A program made the translations under genes and the position numbers. The notes beneath the pieces were generated by a model that was given only the letters and a program-made list of their open reading frames with translations, ran no database searches and was not told where the DNA came from. Of a DNA stretch of 64,000 bases, positions 6,745 through 15,922 are shown piece by piece (position 1 is the first letter of the stretch; the number at the start of each line of letters is the position of its first letter). The DNA lies in assembly GCF_033843265.1 (NCBI RefSeq), contig NZ_JAWXRD010000034.1:1-64000 (forward strand), in the 5' to 3' direction. The DNA comes from Scandinavium lactucae. GTDB taxonomy: Bacteria; Pseudomonadota; Gammaproteobacteria; Enterobacterales; Enterobacteriaceae.

Positions 6745-9423
6745 TTAAGCGGTTTTCTTCGCTTTTTTGTCAGCTTTAACAGCTGGTGCAGCTGCTTTCT
6801 TGTCAGCAACGTCACCTTCAGAGAACTCACGACCGTAGTAAGTATCCATCAGGATCTGTTTCAGTTCGGAGATCAGTGGGTAGCGTGGGTTAGCACCGGT
6901 ACACTGGTCGTCAAACGCGTCTTCAGACAGTTTGTCAACGTGTGCCAGGAAGTCAGCTTCCTGAACGCCAGCTTCACGGATGGACTTAGGAATACCCAGT
7001 TCAGCCTTGATGCTGTCGAGCCATGCCAGCAGCTTCTCGATCTTCGCCGCAGTACGGTCACCGGCAGACGTCAGACCCAGGTGGTCAGCGATTTCTGCAT
7101 AACGACGGCGTGCCTGTGGACGATCGTACTGGCTGAATGCAGTCTGCTTAGTCGGGTTGTCATTCGCGTTATAGCGGATAACGTTGCTGATCAGCAGGGC
7201 GTTGGCCAGACCGTGTGGAATGTGGAACTGAGAGCCCAGTTTATGCGCCATCGAGTGACACACACCGAGGAAGGCGTTCGCAAACGCGATACCGGCGATA
7301 GTCGCTGCGTTGTGAACGCGTTCACGGGCAACCGGGTTTTTAGACCCTTCGTGGTAAGACGCTGGCAGGTTTTCTTTCAGCAGTTTCAGAGCCTGCAGAG
7401 CCTGACCATCGGAGAACTCAGATGCCAGTACCGACACATAAGCTTCCAGAGCGTGCGTTACCGCATCCAGACCACCAAATGCACACAGTGACTTCGGCAT
7501 TTCCATGACGAGGTTGGCATCAACAATAGCCATGTCCGGGGTCAGCGCGTAGTCAGCCAGTGGATATTTCTGGCCAGTCGCGTCATCGGTTACTACCGCA
7601 AATGGGGTAACTTCAGAACCGGTACCGGAAGTGGTAGTGACCGCAACCATTTTGGCTTTAACGCCCATTTTCGGGAACTTGTAGATACGTTTACGGATGT
7701 CCATAAAGCGCAGTGCCAGTTCTTCGAAGTGGGTTTCTGGGTGCTCGTACATAACCCACATGATTTTCGCAGCATCCATCGGGGAACCACCACCCAGCGC
7801 GATGATCACGTCTGGCTTGAAGGAGTTCGCCAATTCTGCACCTTTACGCACAACGGTCAGCGTTGGGTCAGCTTCAACTTCGAAGAACACTTCGGTTTCA
7901 ACGCCAGCTGCTTTCAGAACAGAGGTTATCTGGTCTGCATAGCCGTTGTTGAACAGGAAGCGGTCAGTCACGATCAGCGCACGTTTGTGGCCATCGGTAA
8001 TCACTTCATCCAGCGCGATTGGCAGTGAGCCACGGCGGAAGTAGATAGATTTCGGAAGTTTATGCCACAACATGTTTTCAGCTCGCTTAGCAACGGTTTT
8101 CTTGTTGATCAGGTGTTTTGGACCAACGTTTTCAGAGATGGAATTACCACCCCATGAACCACAACCCAGAGTCAGGGAAGGTGCGAGTTTGAAGTTGTAC
8201 AGGTCACCGATACCACCCTGAGAAGCAGGGGTGTTAATCAGGATACGCGCGGTCTTCATTTTGTCGCCGAAGAATTTAACGCGTTCTGGCTGGTTGTCCT
8301 GGTCGGTGTACAGGCAAGAGGTATGACCGATACCGCCCATCTCAACCAATTTTTCAGCTTTGATCACTGCATCTTCGAAATTCTTGGCGCGGTACATTGC
8401 CAGAGTCGGAGACAGTTTTTCGTGAGCAAACGGCTCGGACTCGTCAACAACGGTCACTTCGCCAATCAGAATTTTGGTGTCAGCTGGAACAGTGAAGCCT
8501 GCCAGTTCAGCAATTTTGGTTGCTGGCTGACCAACGATAGCGGCGTTCAGTGCGCCATTTTTCAGGATAATGTCCTGAACAGCTTTCAGCTCTTTACCCT
8601 GCAACATGTAACCACCGTGAGAAGCGAAACGCTCACGCACTGCAGCATAGGCAGAATCAACCACGATAACGGACTGCTCAGAAGCACAGATGACGCCATT
8701 GTCGAAGGTTTTAGACATCAGGATAGAAGCAACAACACGTTTGATGTCAGCGGTTTCATCAACCACGACAGGGGTGTTACCTGCGCCTACACCGATAGCG
8801 GGTTTACCGGAGCTGTAAGCGGCTTTAACCATGCCCGGGCCACCGGTGGCGAGGATCATGTTGATGTCTGGGTGATGCATCAGCGCGTTAGACAGCTCAA
8901 CAGACGGCTGGTCAATCCAACCAATCAAGTCTTTCGGCGCACCCGCAGCGATAGCAGCCTGCAGTACGATGTCAGCGGCTTTGTTGGTCGCGTCTTTTGC
9001 ACGTGGGTGTGGAGAGAAGATGATGGCGTTACGCGTCTTCAGGCTGATCAGCGATTTGAAGATAGCGGTAGAGGTTGGGTTGGTGGTCGGTACGATACCG
9101 CAAATGATGCCGATTGGCTCTGCGATGGTGATAGTCCCGAAAGTGTGGTCTTCAGACAGCACACCACAGGTTTTCTCATCTTTATAGGCGTTGTAGATAT
9201 ACTCAGAAGCGAAGTGGTTTTTAATCACTTTGTCTTCCACGATACCCATGCCAGATTCGGCAACGGCCAGTTTCGCGAGAGGGATTCGAGCATCTGCAGC
9301 AGCCAGAGCGGCGGCGCGGAAGATTTTATCAACCTGTTCTTGGGTGAAGTTGGCATATTCACGCTGGGCTTTTTTTACGCGCTCGACGAGTGCGTTCAGT
9401 TCAGCGACATTAGTAACAGCCAT
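6745..9423 (-). CDS. adhE: Bifunctional acetaldehyde/alcohol dehydrogenase AdhE
   Basis: AdhE reduces acetyl-CoA to acetaldehyde and then ethanol, re-oxidising two NADH in fermentation. It assembles into spirosome filaments. It has 892 aa (E. coli 891). The N-terminal CoA-acylating aldehyde dehydrogenase domain (about 1-440) carries the catalytic Cys in VICASEQS (C246 by E. coli numbering). The C-terminal iron-dependent alcohol dehydrogenase domain (about 450-870) has GGGSPMDAAK and the metal-binding His cluster around HSMAHKLG and HIPHGLAN. The tail is Lys/Ala rich. The frame is open upstream, but the ATG at 9423 follows CCAGGAGAG. Confidence 0.98.
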   Translation of the reverse strand: MAVTNVAELNALVERVKKAQREYANFTQEQVDKIFRAAALAAADARIPLAKLAVAESGMGIVEDKVIKNHFASEYIYNAYKDEKTCGVLSEDHTFGTITIAEPIGIICGIVPTTNPTSTAIFKSLISLKTRNAIIFSPHPRAKDATNKAADIVLQAAIAAGAPKDLIGWIDQPSVELSNALMHHPDINMILATGGPGMVKAAYSSGKPAIGVGAGNTPVVVDETADIKRVVASILMSKTFDNGVICASEQSVIVVDSAYAAVRERFASHGGYMLQGKELKAVQDIILKNGALNAAIVGQPATKIAELAGFTVPADTKILIGEVTVVDESEPFAHEKLSPTLAMYRAKNFEDAVIKAEKLVEMGGIGHTSCLYTDQDNQPERVKFFGDKMKTARILINTPASQGGIGDLYNFKLAPSLTLGCGSWGGNSISENVGPKHLINKKTVAKRAENMLWHKLPKSIYFRRGSLPIALDEVITDGHKRALIVTDRFLFNNGYADQITSVLKAAGVETEVFFEVEADPTLTVVRKGAELANSFKPDVIIALGGGSPMDAAKIMWVMYEHPETHFEELALRFMDIRKRIYKFPKMGVKAKMVAVTTTSGTGSEVTPFAVVTDDATGQKYPLADYALTPDMAIVDANLVMEMPKSLCAFGGLDAVTHALEAYVSVLASEFSDGQALQALKLLKENLPASYHEGSKNPVARERVHNAATIAGIAFANAFLGVCHSMAHKLGSQFHIPHGLANALLISNVIRYNANDNPTKQTAFSQYDRPQARRRYAEIADHLGLTSAGDRTAAKIEKLLAWLDSIKAELGIPKSIREAGVQEADFLAHVDKLSEDAFDDQCTGANPRYPLISELKQILMDTYYGREFSEGDVADKKAAAPAVKADKKAKKTA

Positions 9424-9900
9424 AATGCTCTCCTGGATAATGTTAAACTTTTTTAGTAAATCAGCTGCGCGATACGTCATTATAGACAGCCCGCCAACAG
9501 CTTGCGTAAGAGCCATAAAACCAACAGGTTACTAACGACCTTCAATCCACTGATTTACTAAAAGAGCCTTCCATTACACCCGAATGAGTGACCGGGCTAC
9601 TCCCTGGTGCGAAATCAAGATTACCCACTTCTGAGTACAAATTGCGTGATCTAAATCAAGATTACACCAAGCTGACTCCTTTCAGCAGACCGTTTTTAGC
9701 GGATTGTATCAAGTGTTAAAAGATCGTAATTTCGAACGGGAGTTACAGTAGCATAATTTATACATCTGCATAACAATATGTATTGGTAGCGTTTAATCGT
9801 AGATTTGTGGTGAAGAATACCGCCAAACAGCGTATCTTCAGCGCGTTTTTCATAATTAATGACCGTCAACTACCACAATTGATGAGGCCGCGGGGATACC
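9424..9900. promoter_or_regulatory. adhE/ychE divergent regulatory region
   Basis: This 477-bp gene-free stretch contains an FNR-type inverted site at 9646-9659 (GTGAT-CTAA-ATCAA, against consensus TTGAT-N4-ATCAA). A 13-bp direct repeat AAATCAAGATTAC occurs at 9612-9624 and 9653-9665, 41 bp apart. E. coli adhE is under FNR, NarL, Cra and FIS control and has a long leader; the first fits the site seen here. I could not assign transcription starts. Confidence 0.55.
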
Positions 9901-10548
9901 GTGATTCTATCGCTGTTCGATTTTCCAACTTATATCAAATTTTTCATTGGCTTATTTGCGCTGGTAAACCCGGTGGGTATCATCCCGGTGTTCATCAGCA
10001 TGACCAGCTACCAGACTGCGCCTGCGCGCAACAAAACCAATCTGACGGCGAACCTGTCGGTAGCCATTATCTTGTGGACCTCGCTGTTTCTCGGAGACGG
10101 AATTCTCCAACTGTTTGGGATCTCCATAGATTCCTTCCGTATTGCGGGCGGTATCCTGGTGGTTACCATTGCGATGTCGATGATCAGCGGGAAACTCGGC
10201 GAGGATAAACAAAACAAGCAGGAAAAATCAGAGACGGCCATTCGTGAAAGCGTGGGCGTTGTCCCTCTGGCGTTGCCGTTGATGGCCGGGCCGGGGGCAA
10301 TTAGCTCGACGATAGTGTGGGGTACGCGCTATCACAATATTCCCCACCTGATTGGCTTCTCGATTGCGATTGCGATTTTTGCCGCCTGCTGTTGGGGGTT
10401 GTTCCGTATTGCGCCGTGGCTGGTGCGTTTGCTGGGGCAGACCGGGATTAACGTCATCACCCGTATTATGGGATTATTGTTGATGGCGCTCGGGATCGAA
10501 TTCATCGTAGCGGGCATCAAATCCATTTTTCCGGGCCTGCTCGGGTAA
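9901..10548 (+). CDS. ychE: MarC-family inner membrane protein YchE
   Basis: This 215-aa polytopic protein has about six membrane segments and belongs to the MarC/UPF0056 family, whose function is unknown. It aligns over its full length with E. coli YchE, including FALVNPVGIIPVFISMT near the N-terminus and PLALPLMAGPGAISS in the middle. The start is GTG at 9901, preceded by GCGGGGATACC. The last third has the second family repeat (NVITRIMGLLLMALGIEF). It is monocistronic. Confidence 0.94.
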   Translation: MILSLFDFPTYIKFFIGLFALVNPVGIIPVFISMTSYQTAPARNKTNLTANLSVAIILWTSLFLGDGILQLFGISIDSFRIAGGILVVTIAMSMISGKLGEDKQNKQEKSETAIRESVGVVPLALPLMAGPGAISSTIVWGTRYHNIPHLIGFSIAIAIFAACCWGLFRIAPWLVRLLGQTGINVITRIMGLLLMALGIEFIVAGIKSIFPGLLG

Positions 10549-10560
10549 TGACGACTCAGG

Positions 10561-10590
10561 AACGGGGCTAAGCGCCCCGTTCTTTGTTTC
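10561..10590 (+). terminator. ychE intrinsic terminator
   Basis: AACGGGGC (10561-10568) pairs with GCCCCGTT (10574-10581) over a 5-nt loop, followed by CTTTGTTTC. It starts 12 nt after the ychE stop. Confidence 0.82.
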
Positions 10591-11304
10591 AATTATTAGC
10601 AAAACATATCAATAAATTTGAAAAAGCTGCCGGTAATAACCTCTTGCTATTCCTGGCTAACTTCATGTTAATCAATCGATTAGCCATAAAACCCTCCAGT
10701 AGTACCCTTTGCAATAATGTTATTTCATTAACATGACACTCTTACGCTTGCCGCGAGATAATTGAAATGTTATTAGTAATTTCAGCTTTCATGCAGTGGA
10801 ATGTGCTAAATAATAATCAATTGTTAAATTATTGTGTAAAAAGGCATCAGATCAGTCGTGTGTGCAGGCTGAGAGACAGTGATCTCTTTAACGTGATGAT
10901 ATTCAATGGCTAATTTCTCTTTAACGCGATAGAACGCGACCTGCTTCATTTGAAACAGACTCAACAAAAGAGAATTGGTTAACAAATTTGCAAATTGTAT
11001 TGGCGGGCGAGAAATGCATTTGATACTTTCCGCCCAGTCATATTGCGACACAAAACGCGGAAATGAGAATAATTTTCAAATAAATCTCCTGACGCGAAAA
11101 GAATGCCGGTTATCCCGCAGGGGGGATGACCTAAAGAATCGACGTAAGGTTGCCGAATAAAGAGTGACCGTAATAAAAGAAGTCGGTGATAGCAGAAGTA
11201 CACCTGACAGCCGCATTCACTCCTGCGCTGTACAGGGAACCCTTCGGGGATAAACAAAACAGGCTGGCACAACCAGCAATTATAATGAGCGGAGTATCAA
11301 CACA
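10591..11304 (+). promoter_or_regulatory. Long region upstream of oppA
   Basis: About 715 bp without a convincing gene on either strand. The left half is AT-rich. In E. coli, oppA has a long leader repressed by the sRNA GcvB at C/A-rich sequence near the ribosome site. The last bases here (GGAGTATCAACACA before the ATG) have that character. No promoter hexamers stand out clearly enough to place. Confidence 0.4.
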
Positions 11305-12936
11305 ATGTCCATCATCACAAAAAAAAGCCTCGTCGCAGCAGGCGTATTCGCTGCACTTATCGCAGGAAGTGCAATGGCTGCAGACGTTCCTGCGGGCGTT
11401 AAGCTGGCAGATAAGCAAACCATGATCCGTAACAACGGCGCAGAACCGCAGTCGTTGGATCCGAATAAAATTGAAGGTGTTCCGGAAGCTAACGTCAGCC
11501 GCGACCTGTTTGAAGGCCTGCTGATCACTTCCACCAAAGATGGCCACCCGATCCCGGGCGTGGCAGAAAGCTGGGACAACAAGGATTTTAAAGTGTGGAC
11601 CTTCCATCTGCGTAAAGACGCAAAATGGTCCAACGGTGAGCCGGTAACGGCACAAGATTTCGTTTATAGCTGGCAGCGTCTGGTCGACCCGAAAACCGCG
11701 TCCCCGTATGCGAGCTATCCGCAGTATGGTCATATCCTTAACGTTGATGAAATCATCGAAGGTAAAAAACCGACTTCCGAACTCGGCGTGAAAGCCATCG
11801 ACGATCACACTCTGGAAGTGACGCTGAGCGAGCCGGTGCCTTATTTCTACAAACTGCTGGTGAACCCGGCGATGTCCCCGGTAAATAAAGCCGCTATCGA
11901 AAAATTCGGTGAGAAGTGGACGCAGCCTGCCAATATCGTTACCAACGGTGCTTATAAACTGAAAGACTGGGTGGTTAACGAACGTATCGTTATGGAACGT
12001 AACCCGAACTATTGGGATAACAAAGATACCGTTATCGATCAGATAACCTATCTGCCCATTTCTTCGGAAGTGACCGACGTTAACCGCTACCGTAGCGGCG
12101 AAATCGACATGACTTATAATAACCTGCCGATCGAGCTGTTCCAGAAACTGAAGAAAGAGATTCCAACGGAAGTACATGTTGATCCGTACCTGTGTACTTA
12201 CTACTACGAAATCAACAACCAGAAAGCCCCATTCACTGATGCGCGCGTACGTACCGCACTGAAACTGGGTCTGGATCGTGACATTATCACCAACAAAGTC
12301 AAAGCACAGGGCGATCTGCCTGCGTTTGGTTACACTCCTCCGTATACCGATGGCGCAAAACTGACCAAACCAGAGTGGTTCACCTGGACTCAGGAAAAGC
12401 GTAACGAAGAAGCGAAGAAACTGCTGGCCGAAGCCGGTTACACCGCCGATAAGCCGTTGACCTTCAACCTGCTGTACAACACGTCTGACCTGCACAAGAA
12501 ACTGGCTATCGCTGCCGCGTCCATCTGGAAGAAAAACCTCGGCGTCAACGTGAAGCTGGTGAACCAGGAGTGGAAAACCTTCCTGGATACCCGTCATCAG
12601 GGGACTTACGACGTAGCGCGTGCTGGCTGGTGTGCGGACTACAACGAACCGACGTCTTTCCTGAACACCATGCTGTCTGACAGCTCAATGAACACCGCGC
12701 ACTATAAGAGCCCGGCGTTTGATGCGATCATGAAACAGACGCTACAGGTGACTGACGAAGCACAGCGTGTGGCGCTGTACGACAAAGCTGAACAACAGCT
12801 GGGTCAGGATTCTGCCATCGTTCCGGTTTATTACTATGTGAACGCCCGTCTGGTGAAACCGTGGGTTGGCGGTTATACCGGTAAAGACCCGATGGACAAT
12901 ATCTACACCAAAGACTTGTACATCATTAAGCATTAA
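11305..12936 (+). CDS. oppA: Periplasmic oligopeptide-binding protein OppA
   Basis: OppA captures peptides of about 2-5 residues, including cell-wall and signalling peptides, and passes them to OppBCDF. It has 543 aa, as in E. coli. The signal peptide has MSIITKKS, a hydrophobic core and AMA|AD cleavage after residue 26. The mature protein is a large SBP family 5 fold, with the peptide-loop region including GWCADYNEPTSFL. The ribosome site is GGAG. It leads the opp operon and is separated from oppB by a hairpin that should boost its relative level. Confidence 0.98.
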   Translation: MSIITKKSLVAAGVFAALIAGSAMAADVPAGVKLADKQTMIRNNGAEPQSLDPNKIEGVPEANVSRDLFEGLLITSTKDGHPIPGVAESWDNKDFKVWTFHLRKDAKWSNGEPVTAQDFVYSWQRLVDPKTASPYASYPQYGHILNVDEIIEGKKPTSELGVKAIDDHTLEVTLSEPVPYFYKLLVNPAMSPVNKAAIEKFGEKWTQPANIVTNGAYKLKDWVVNERIVMERNPNYWDNKDTVIDQITYLPISSEVTDVNRYRSGEIDMTYNNLPIELFQKLKKEIPTEVHVDPYLCTYYYEINNQKAPFTDARVRTALKLGLDRDIITNKVKAQGDLPAFGYTPPYTDGAKLTKPEWFTWTQEKRNEEAKKLLAEAGYTADKPLTFNLLYNTSDLHKKLAIAAASIWKKNLGVNVKLVNQEWKTFLDTRHQGTYDVARAGWCADYNEPTSFLNTMLSDSSMNTAHYKSPAFDAIMKQTLQVTDEAQRVALYDKAEQQLGQDSAIVPVYYYVNARLVKPWVGGYTGKDPMDNIYTKDLYIIKH

Positions 12937-12945
12937 TGGCAATCC

Positions 12946-12970
12946 GTGGGGCAGCGTAACGTTGCCCCAC
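12946..12970 (+). terminator. oppA-oppB intercistronic hairpin
   Basis: GTGGGGCA (12946-12953) and TGCCCCAC (12963-12970) form an 8-bp stem with a 9-nt loop and no U-tract. It probably protects the oppA 3' end and attenuates the distal genes rather than terminating fully. Confidence 0.7.
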
Positions 12971-13056
12971 TGTGTCTTATTTCACGCACTATCACATGAC
13001 TGCATCAGCCAGACTGATCCGCGACATGTAAAGGCACACGCCAGAAGGTACGGGCA

Positions 13057-13977
13057 ATGTTGAAATTTATTTTACGCCGCTGTCTGGAAGCGATTCCGAC
13101 ACTTTTTATCCTTATTACGATTTCCTTCTTTATGATGCGTCTTGCGCCGGGGAGTCCATTTACCGGTGAACGTACGCTGCCGCCTGAAGTTATGGCGAAT
13201 ATTGAAGCCAAATATCACCTGAACGACCCGATCGGCGTCCAGTACTTCAACTACCTGAAGCAACTGGCGCACGGCGATTTCGGACCGTCATTCAAATATA
13301 AAGATTATTCCGTCAACGACCTGGTGGCCGCGAGCTTCCCGGTGTCGGCCAAATTAGGCTTTGCAGCCTTCTTCCTGGCGGTAATCCTCGGTGTGACCGC
13401 AGGGGTCATCGCCGCACTCAATCAAAATACCAAGTGGGATTATGCCGTGATGGGGGTCGCGATGACCGGGGTGGTTATCCCGAGCTTCGTGGTTGCACCG
13501 TTGCTGGTGATGATCTTCGCCATCATGCTGCACTGGCTGCCGGGCGGGGGCTGGAACGGCGGGGCGCTCAAATACATGATCCTGCCGATGGTGGCGCTGT
13601 CCCTGGCCTATATTGCCAGCATCGCGCGTATCACTCGTGGCTCAATGATTGAAGTGCTGCACTCTAACTTCATCCGCACCGCACGGGCGAAGGGGCTGCC
13701 GATGCGTCGTATTATCCTGCGTCATGCGCTGAAACCGGCGCTGCTGCCGGTGCTCTCCTACATGGGGCCTGCTTTCGTCGGGATTATTACCGGTTCGATG
13801 GTGATTGAAACCATTTATGGTCTGCCGGGAATCGGCCAGCTGTTCGTTAACGGCGCGCTGAACCGCGACTACTCGTTGGTGCTGAGCCTGACGATTCTGG
13901 TAGGTGCTTTGACCATTCTGTTTAACGCGATCGTCGACGTGCTGTATGCCGTCATCGATCCGAAAATCCGTTACTGA
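13057..13977 (+). CDS. oppB: Oligopeptide ABC transporter permease OppB
   Basis: One of two inner-membrane subunits of the peptide importer. It has 306 aa and six predicted membrane segments, the first at about residues 9-30 (LFILITISFFMMRL). A long periplasmic loop follows, then the cytoplasmic EAA-type loop (SNFIRTARAKGLPMRRI, about residues 199-215) that docks on OppD/OppF. It lies 120 bp after oppA and 14 bp before oppC. The length matches E. coli. Confidence 0.98.
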   Translation: MLKFILRRCLEAIPTLFILITISFFMMRLAPGSPFTGERTLPPEVMANIEAKYHLNDPIGVQYFNYLKQLAHGDFGPSFKYKDYSVNDLVAASFPVSAKLGFAAFFLAVILGVTAGVIAALNQNTKWDYAVMGVAMTGVVIPSFVVAPLLVMIFAIMLHWLPGGGWNGGALKYMILPMVALSLAYIASIARITRGSMIEVLHSNFIRTARAKGLPMRRIILRHALKPALLPVLSYMGPAFVGIITGSMVIETIYGLPGIGQLFVNGALNRDYSLVLSLTILVGALTILFNAIVDVLYAVIDPKIRY

Positions 13978-13991
13978 CACTGGAGTTCGCC

Positions 13992-14900
13992 ATGATGTTG
14001 AGTAAGAAAAACAGCGAGGCGCTGGAACACTTCAGTGAAAAACTGGAAGTCGAAGGCCGTAGCCTTTGGCAGGATGCCCGCCGTCGTTTTATGCATAACC
14101 GTGCCGCGGTCGCCAGCCTCTGTGTGCTGGTGGTGATTGCCCTGTTTGTGACCCTGGCACCAATACTGTCACAATTTAGCTACTTCGATACCGATTGGGG
14201 CATGATGTCGAGTGCGCCAGATATGACGTCTGGTCACTATTTCGGTACCGATTCCTCTGGCCGTGACCTACTGGTCCGTGTCGCTATCGGCGGGCGTATC
14301 TCTCTGATGGTGGGTATTGCCGCCGCGCTGGTGGCGGTGATTCTGGGCACGCTTTATGGCTCACTTTCCGGCTACCTCGGCGGAAAAGTGGATTCGGTGA
14401 TGATGCGTCTGCTGGAGATCCTGAACTCCTTCCCGTTCATGTTCTTCGTTATCCTGCTGGTGACCTTCTTTGGTCAAAACATCCTGCTGATTTTTGTGGC
14501 TATCGGGATGGTCTCCTGGCTGGATATGGCGCGTATCGTGCGCGGTCAGACGTTAAGTCTGAAGCGTAAAGAGTTTATCGAAGCGGCGCAGGTGGGCGGC
14601 GTTTCCACGGCCAACATCGTCGTACGTCATATCGTGCCAAACGTCCTGGGCGTGGTGGTGGTGTATGCCTCACTGCTGGTGCCGAGCATGATCCTGTTTG
14701 AATCGTTCCTGAGCTTCCTCGGTCTGGGTACCCAGGAGCCCCTCAGCAGCTGGGGCGCGTTACTGAGTGATGGTGCCAACTCCATGGAAGTGTCTCCGTG
14801 GCTGCTGCTGTTCCCGGCTGGTTTCCTGGTGGTAACCCTGTTTTGTTTCAACTTTATCGGCGATGGCCTGCGTGATGCCCTCGACCCGAAAGACCGCTAA
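13992..14900 (+). CDS. oppC: Oligopeptide ABC transporter permease OppC
   Basis: Second membrane subunit of OppABCDF, 302 aa. A cytoplasmic N-terminal tail (about 1-40) precedes the first membrane helix. The GTDSSGRDLLVRV motif typical of DppC/OppC proteins follows it, and the EAA loop contains EFIEAAQVGG. It lies 14 bp after oppB and 11 bp before oppD, in one operon. Two adjacent ATG codons are possible; the first at 13992 is used. Confidence 0.97.
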   Translation: MMLSKKNSEALEHFSEKLEVEGRSLWQDARRRFMHNRAAVASLCVLVVIALFVTLAPILSQFSYFDTDWGMMSSAPDMTSGHYFGTDSSGRDLLVRVAIGGRISLMVGIAAALVAVILGTLYGSLSGYLGGKVDSVMMRLLEILNSFPFMFFVILLVTFFGQNILLIFVAIGMVSWLDMARIVRGQTLSLKRKEFIEAAQVGGVSTANIVVRHIVPNVLGVVVVYASLLVPSMILFESFLSFLGLGTQEPLSSWGALLSDGANSMEVSPWLLLFPAGFLVVTLFCFNFIGDGLRDALDPKDR

Positions 14901-14911
14901 GGAGTGATGCC

Positions 14912-15922
14912 ATGAGCACGATTGAAATGGTTAACGCCCCGCAGCAGCAAAAGTCTGGACTGCTGCTGGATGTGAAAGATTTGCGTGTGACCTTTGCCAC
15001 GGCAGACGGCGATGTGACGGCGGTAAACGACCTTAACTTCAGCCTCAAAGCGGGCGAAACGCTGGGGATCGTTGGCGAATCCGGTTCCGGGAAATCCCAG
15101 ACCGCATTTGCCCTGATGGGCCTGCTGGCGCAGAACGGTCGCATTGATGGTGTGGCGGCGTTTAACGGTCGCCAGATCCTCAACCTGCCGGAGAGAGAGC
15201 TTAACCGCCTGCGCGCTGAGCAGATTTCGATGATTTTCCAGGATCCGATGACCTCGCTGAACCCGTATATGCGCGTTGGCGAGCAGCTGATGGAAGTCCT
15301 GATGTTGCATAAAGGCATGGGCAAAGCCGAAGCGTTTGAAGAGTCGGTGAAAATGCTGGATGCGGTCAAAATGCCGGAAGCGCGTAAGCGTATGCGTATG
15401 TTCCCGCATGAGTTTTCTGGCGGGATGCGTCAACGTGTGATGATCGCCATGGCGCTGCTGTGTCGGCCAAAACTGCTGATTGCCGATGAACCGACCACCG
15501 CGCTGGACGTGACCGTTCAGGCGCAGATCATGACCCTGCTGAATGAACTTAAGCACGAATTCAACACCGCCATCATCATGATCACCCATGACCTCGGCGT
15601 TGTGGCTGGCATTTGTGACAAAGTGCTGGTGATGTATGCCGGACGTACCATGGAATACGGTCAGGCGCGCGATGTGTTTTACAGCCCGGCGCATCCCTAT
15701 TCGATGGGCCTGCTCAATGCGGTGCCGCGTCTGGATGCCGAAGGTGAAGCGCTGCTGACCATTCCGGGTAACCCACCCAACCTGATGCGACTGCCGAAAG
15801 GCTGTCCGTTCCAGCCGCGTTGCCCGCACGCGATGGAAATCTGTAACACTGCTCCGCCGCTGGAGGAGTTTGCGCCTGGCCGTTTACGCGCCTGCTTTAA
15901 ACCGGTGGGGGATCTGGTATGA
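14912..15922 (+). CDS. oppD: Oligopeptide ABC transporter ATPase OppD
   Basis: ATPase subunit of the peptide importer, 336 aa. Walker A GESGSGKSQT lies at about residues 55-64, the signature FSGGMRQR near 168, and Walker B LLIADEP near 189. The C-terminal oligopeptide-transporter extension carries CPFQPRCPHAMEIC plus a later Cys. This cluster is like the one shown to hold a 4Fe-4S centre in a related DppD; cluster binding here is inference. The stop overlaps the oppF start by 4 bp (ATGA), so the two are translationally coupled. Confidence 0.98.
   Translation: MSTIEMVNAPQQQKSGLLLDVKDLRVTFATADGDVTAVNDLNFSLKAGETLGIVGESGSGKSQTAFALMGLLAQNGRIDGVAAFNGRQILNLPERELNRLRAEQISMIFQDPMTSLNPYMRVGEQLMEVLMLHKGMGKAEAFEESVKMLDAVKMPEARKRMRMFPHEFSGGMRQRVMIAMALLCRPKLLIADEPTTALDVTVQAQIMTLLNELKHEFNTAIIMITHDLGVVAGICDKVLVMYAGRTMEYGQARDVFYSPAHPYSMGLLNAVPRLDAEGEALLTIPGNPPNLMRLPKGCPFQPRCPHAMEICNTAPPLEEFAPGRLRACFKPVGDLV

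Noticed and set aside
6688..7491. 267-codon plus-strand frame beginning in the tdk-adhE terminator
   Set aside because: It starts inside a strong bidirectional terminator and is antisense to the adhE 3' end.
8323..9456. Long open frame on the plus strand opposite adhE
   Set aside because: It is the antisense shadow of a highly biased, strongly conserved gene; no ribosome site and no recognisable protein.
10824..11051. 75-codon minus-strand ORF upstream of oppA
   Set aside because: No ribosome site, no similarity, unbiased composition of intergenic DNA.
11131..12597. 488-codon open frame on the minus strand opposite oppA
   Set aside because: Antisense shadow of oppA codon bias; the product has no domain I recognise and would cover the oppA promoter.
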